From Cydia pomonella (Eukaryota > Arthropoda > Insecta > Lepidoptera > Tortricidae): a DNA stretch of 64,000 nucleotides. Position numbers and translations under genes: made by a program. The DNA is taken from assembly GCF_033807575.1 (NCBI RefSeq), contig NC_084728.1:11029331-11093330 (forward strand), written 5' to 3'. The notes under the pieces are model-generated. The model saw only the letters and a program-made list of their open reading frames with translations, had not been told where the DNA came from and did not search any database. Every line of letters begins with the position of its first letter. Position 1 is the first letter of the stretch. This document shows, piece after piece, positions 62,946 through 64,000 of the stretch.

Positions 62946-63096
62946 GTTTACAGTCGCCATCAGATATATCGGAGCGGCCGAAGTGCTCACAAATATCTGA
63001 ACTCGCACTCTAAGGCTTTGACAATAGAGGCGTGTTCAAATATTTGTGAGCACCTTGGCTGCTCCGATATATCTGATGGCGACTGTACAGTAACAG
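62946..63096. mobile_element. Short foldback MITE, about 60-bp arms
   Basis: ACAGTCGCCATCAGATATAT, CGGAGCGGCCGAAGTGCTCA, CAAATATCTGAAC at the left is mirrored by GTTCAAATATTTGTGAGCAC, CTTGGCTGCTCCGATATATC, TGATGGCGACTGT at the right. The loop is only about 30 bp. Confidence 0.85.
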
Positions 63097-64000
63097 TAAT
63101 GATAGTAAGGAACAAATGCTTAGTTTATTTTTATTAGTTTCTTGTGGTCAATTTAATATTGTAAATTTTCCTGACAATTTTAAATTGGAATTCCTATAAG
63201 CCATTTAAACATAAAACTAAAATACAAAATAGGTATTTTGCATTTTAAATACAAGTATTTCAAATAAGTCACATCTCTGATTAATGTATGTAGGTATGTT
63301 AGTCTGTAAGGTATCTATCTATATCTATATATAAGGCCTTATATTTGATTTGAATGTAACATGACCTACATTGTCCAATAAGTTAAGATTATAATTATAA
63401 ACAAGAGTCATAACTGTAATTATGCTGCATGAACAATATGTTTATAATGAGTGCACGCCAAAGTGCCATGATGGCGTAAAATGCACGTCGATTTTGGTGT
63501 CAGGCCTCAATCGCCATTTATTTCACATATAGCTGACACTTACAGAAAATTGCACTTTAGATTTAACCAATAAAGCATATTTTACAATGGCAACACAGTT
63601 TTAACAAGCTATTAATAAATGCATGTTTGGACAATGTTCAATTTAATTTGATTAGTTTTTGCTGTTTTTTTCTTACAGGCTTGGTGCAACATGTGCCATA
63701 CCTTATGAAAATTTGGATTTGCATGCAACACGGTGTAGACTACTCAAGGTTCTTTTTATACCAGGATGGTGGCAAACAAGCGTGCAGCCTACCTGAGCCT
63801 AAGCAGCCACCGTGGCCTATTGAATCTTGCAACTAGTGTAGTTGTGGAGGTGTTCTAAAAGCGAACATGGACACTAATATGATGGAATTAGGGAAGATTT
63901 TCGGAATCACGCGAAATTCTGAAGTATTTGGCATTGCCCGAGAATGTATATGACATATAAAATTGGTGAGAGATGGTCATGGTTGGTGATGTAATGAATT
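63097..64000. other. Right edge, no gene confirmed
   Basis: A strong acceptor-like run (TTTGCTGTTTTTTTCTTACA G) ends at 63678 on the plus strand, but the sequence after it soon merges with a degenerate LINE 3' end (63755-63835, AAGCAGCCACCGTGGCC). The LMAN1 5' exon was not seen. Confidence 0.4.

Overview
This is a eukaryotic, AT-rich, transposon-dense window that looks like a lepidopteran (moth or butterfly) genome. The reasons are small coding exons with GT-AG introns, long introns packed with interspersed elements, tRNA-derived SINEs whose sequence I recognise as lepidopteran, and insect-type proteins. No species can be named from the sequence alone.

Three protein-coding loci are supported. 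(1) A minus-strand aldo-keto reductase (AKR1, 27072 down to 10462) has eight exons, all joined in phase 0, coding 333 residues with a signal-peptide-like start. (2) A plus-strand aldo-keto reductase (AKR2, 29656 to 38001), divergent from AKR1, has eight exons, 404 residues, the same signal-peptide architecture, an expanded segment before the catalytic lysine and a Ser/Thr-rich C-terminal tail. (3) A minus-strand ERGIC-53/LMAN1 cargo lectin runs from 55390 to 43876. Eleven exons give 458 residues from the lectin domain to a C-terminal KKFF signal; the 5' exon was not found. At the left edge two orphan exon candidates (1558-1704 and 3089-3186) may belong to a cysteine-rich protein, and one more weak candidate lies at 60669-60737.

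Most of the rest is mobile DNA. A 5 kb LINE with a 12-bp target-site duplication sits in AKR1 intron 7, antisense to the gene. It carries ORF1 with zinc knuckles and an endonuclease/RT ORF2 with one in-frame stop. There are truncated LINE 3' ends of several families, three or more tRNA-derived SINE families, and many inverted-repeat (MITE-like) elements, some nested. One about 2.6 kb element has CAGGGTG-type ends and holds a decayed basic ORF and a LINE inserted in it.

The most striking pattern is 'exon echoes'. At three loci (1680-2440, 36391-36800, 54241-54606) the 3' end of an exon, its 5' splice site and the start of the intron have been copied in tandem, at periods of about 96-112 bp (once 149). 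A fourth case is the last-exon tail of AKR2, echoed twice downstream (38062-38445 and 39412-39745). One LMAN1 echo still has an open frame and a GT donor. This recurrence in unrelated genes is the feature I would follow up first.
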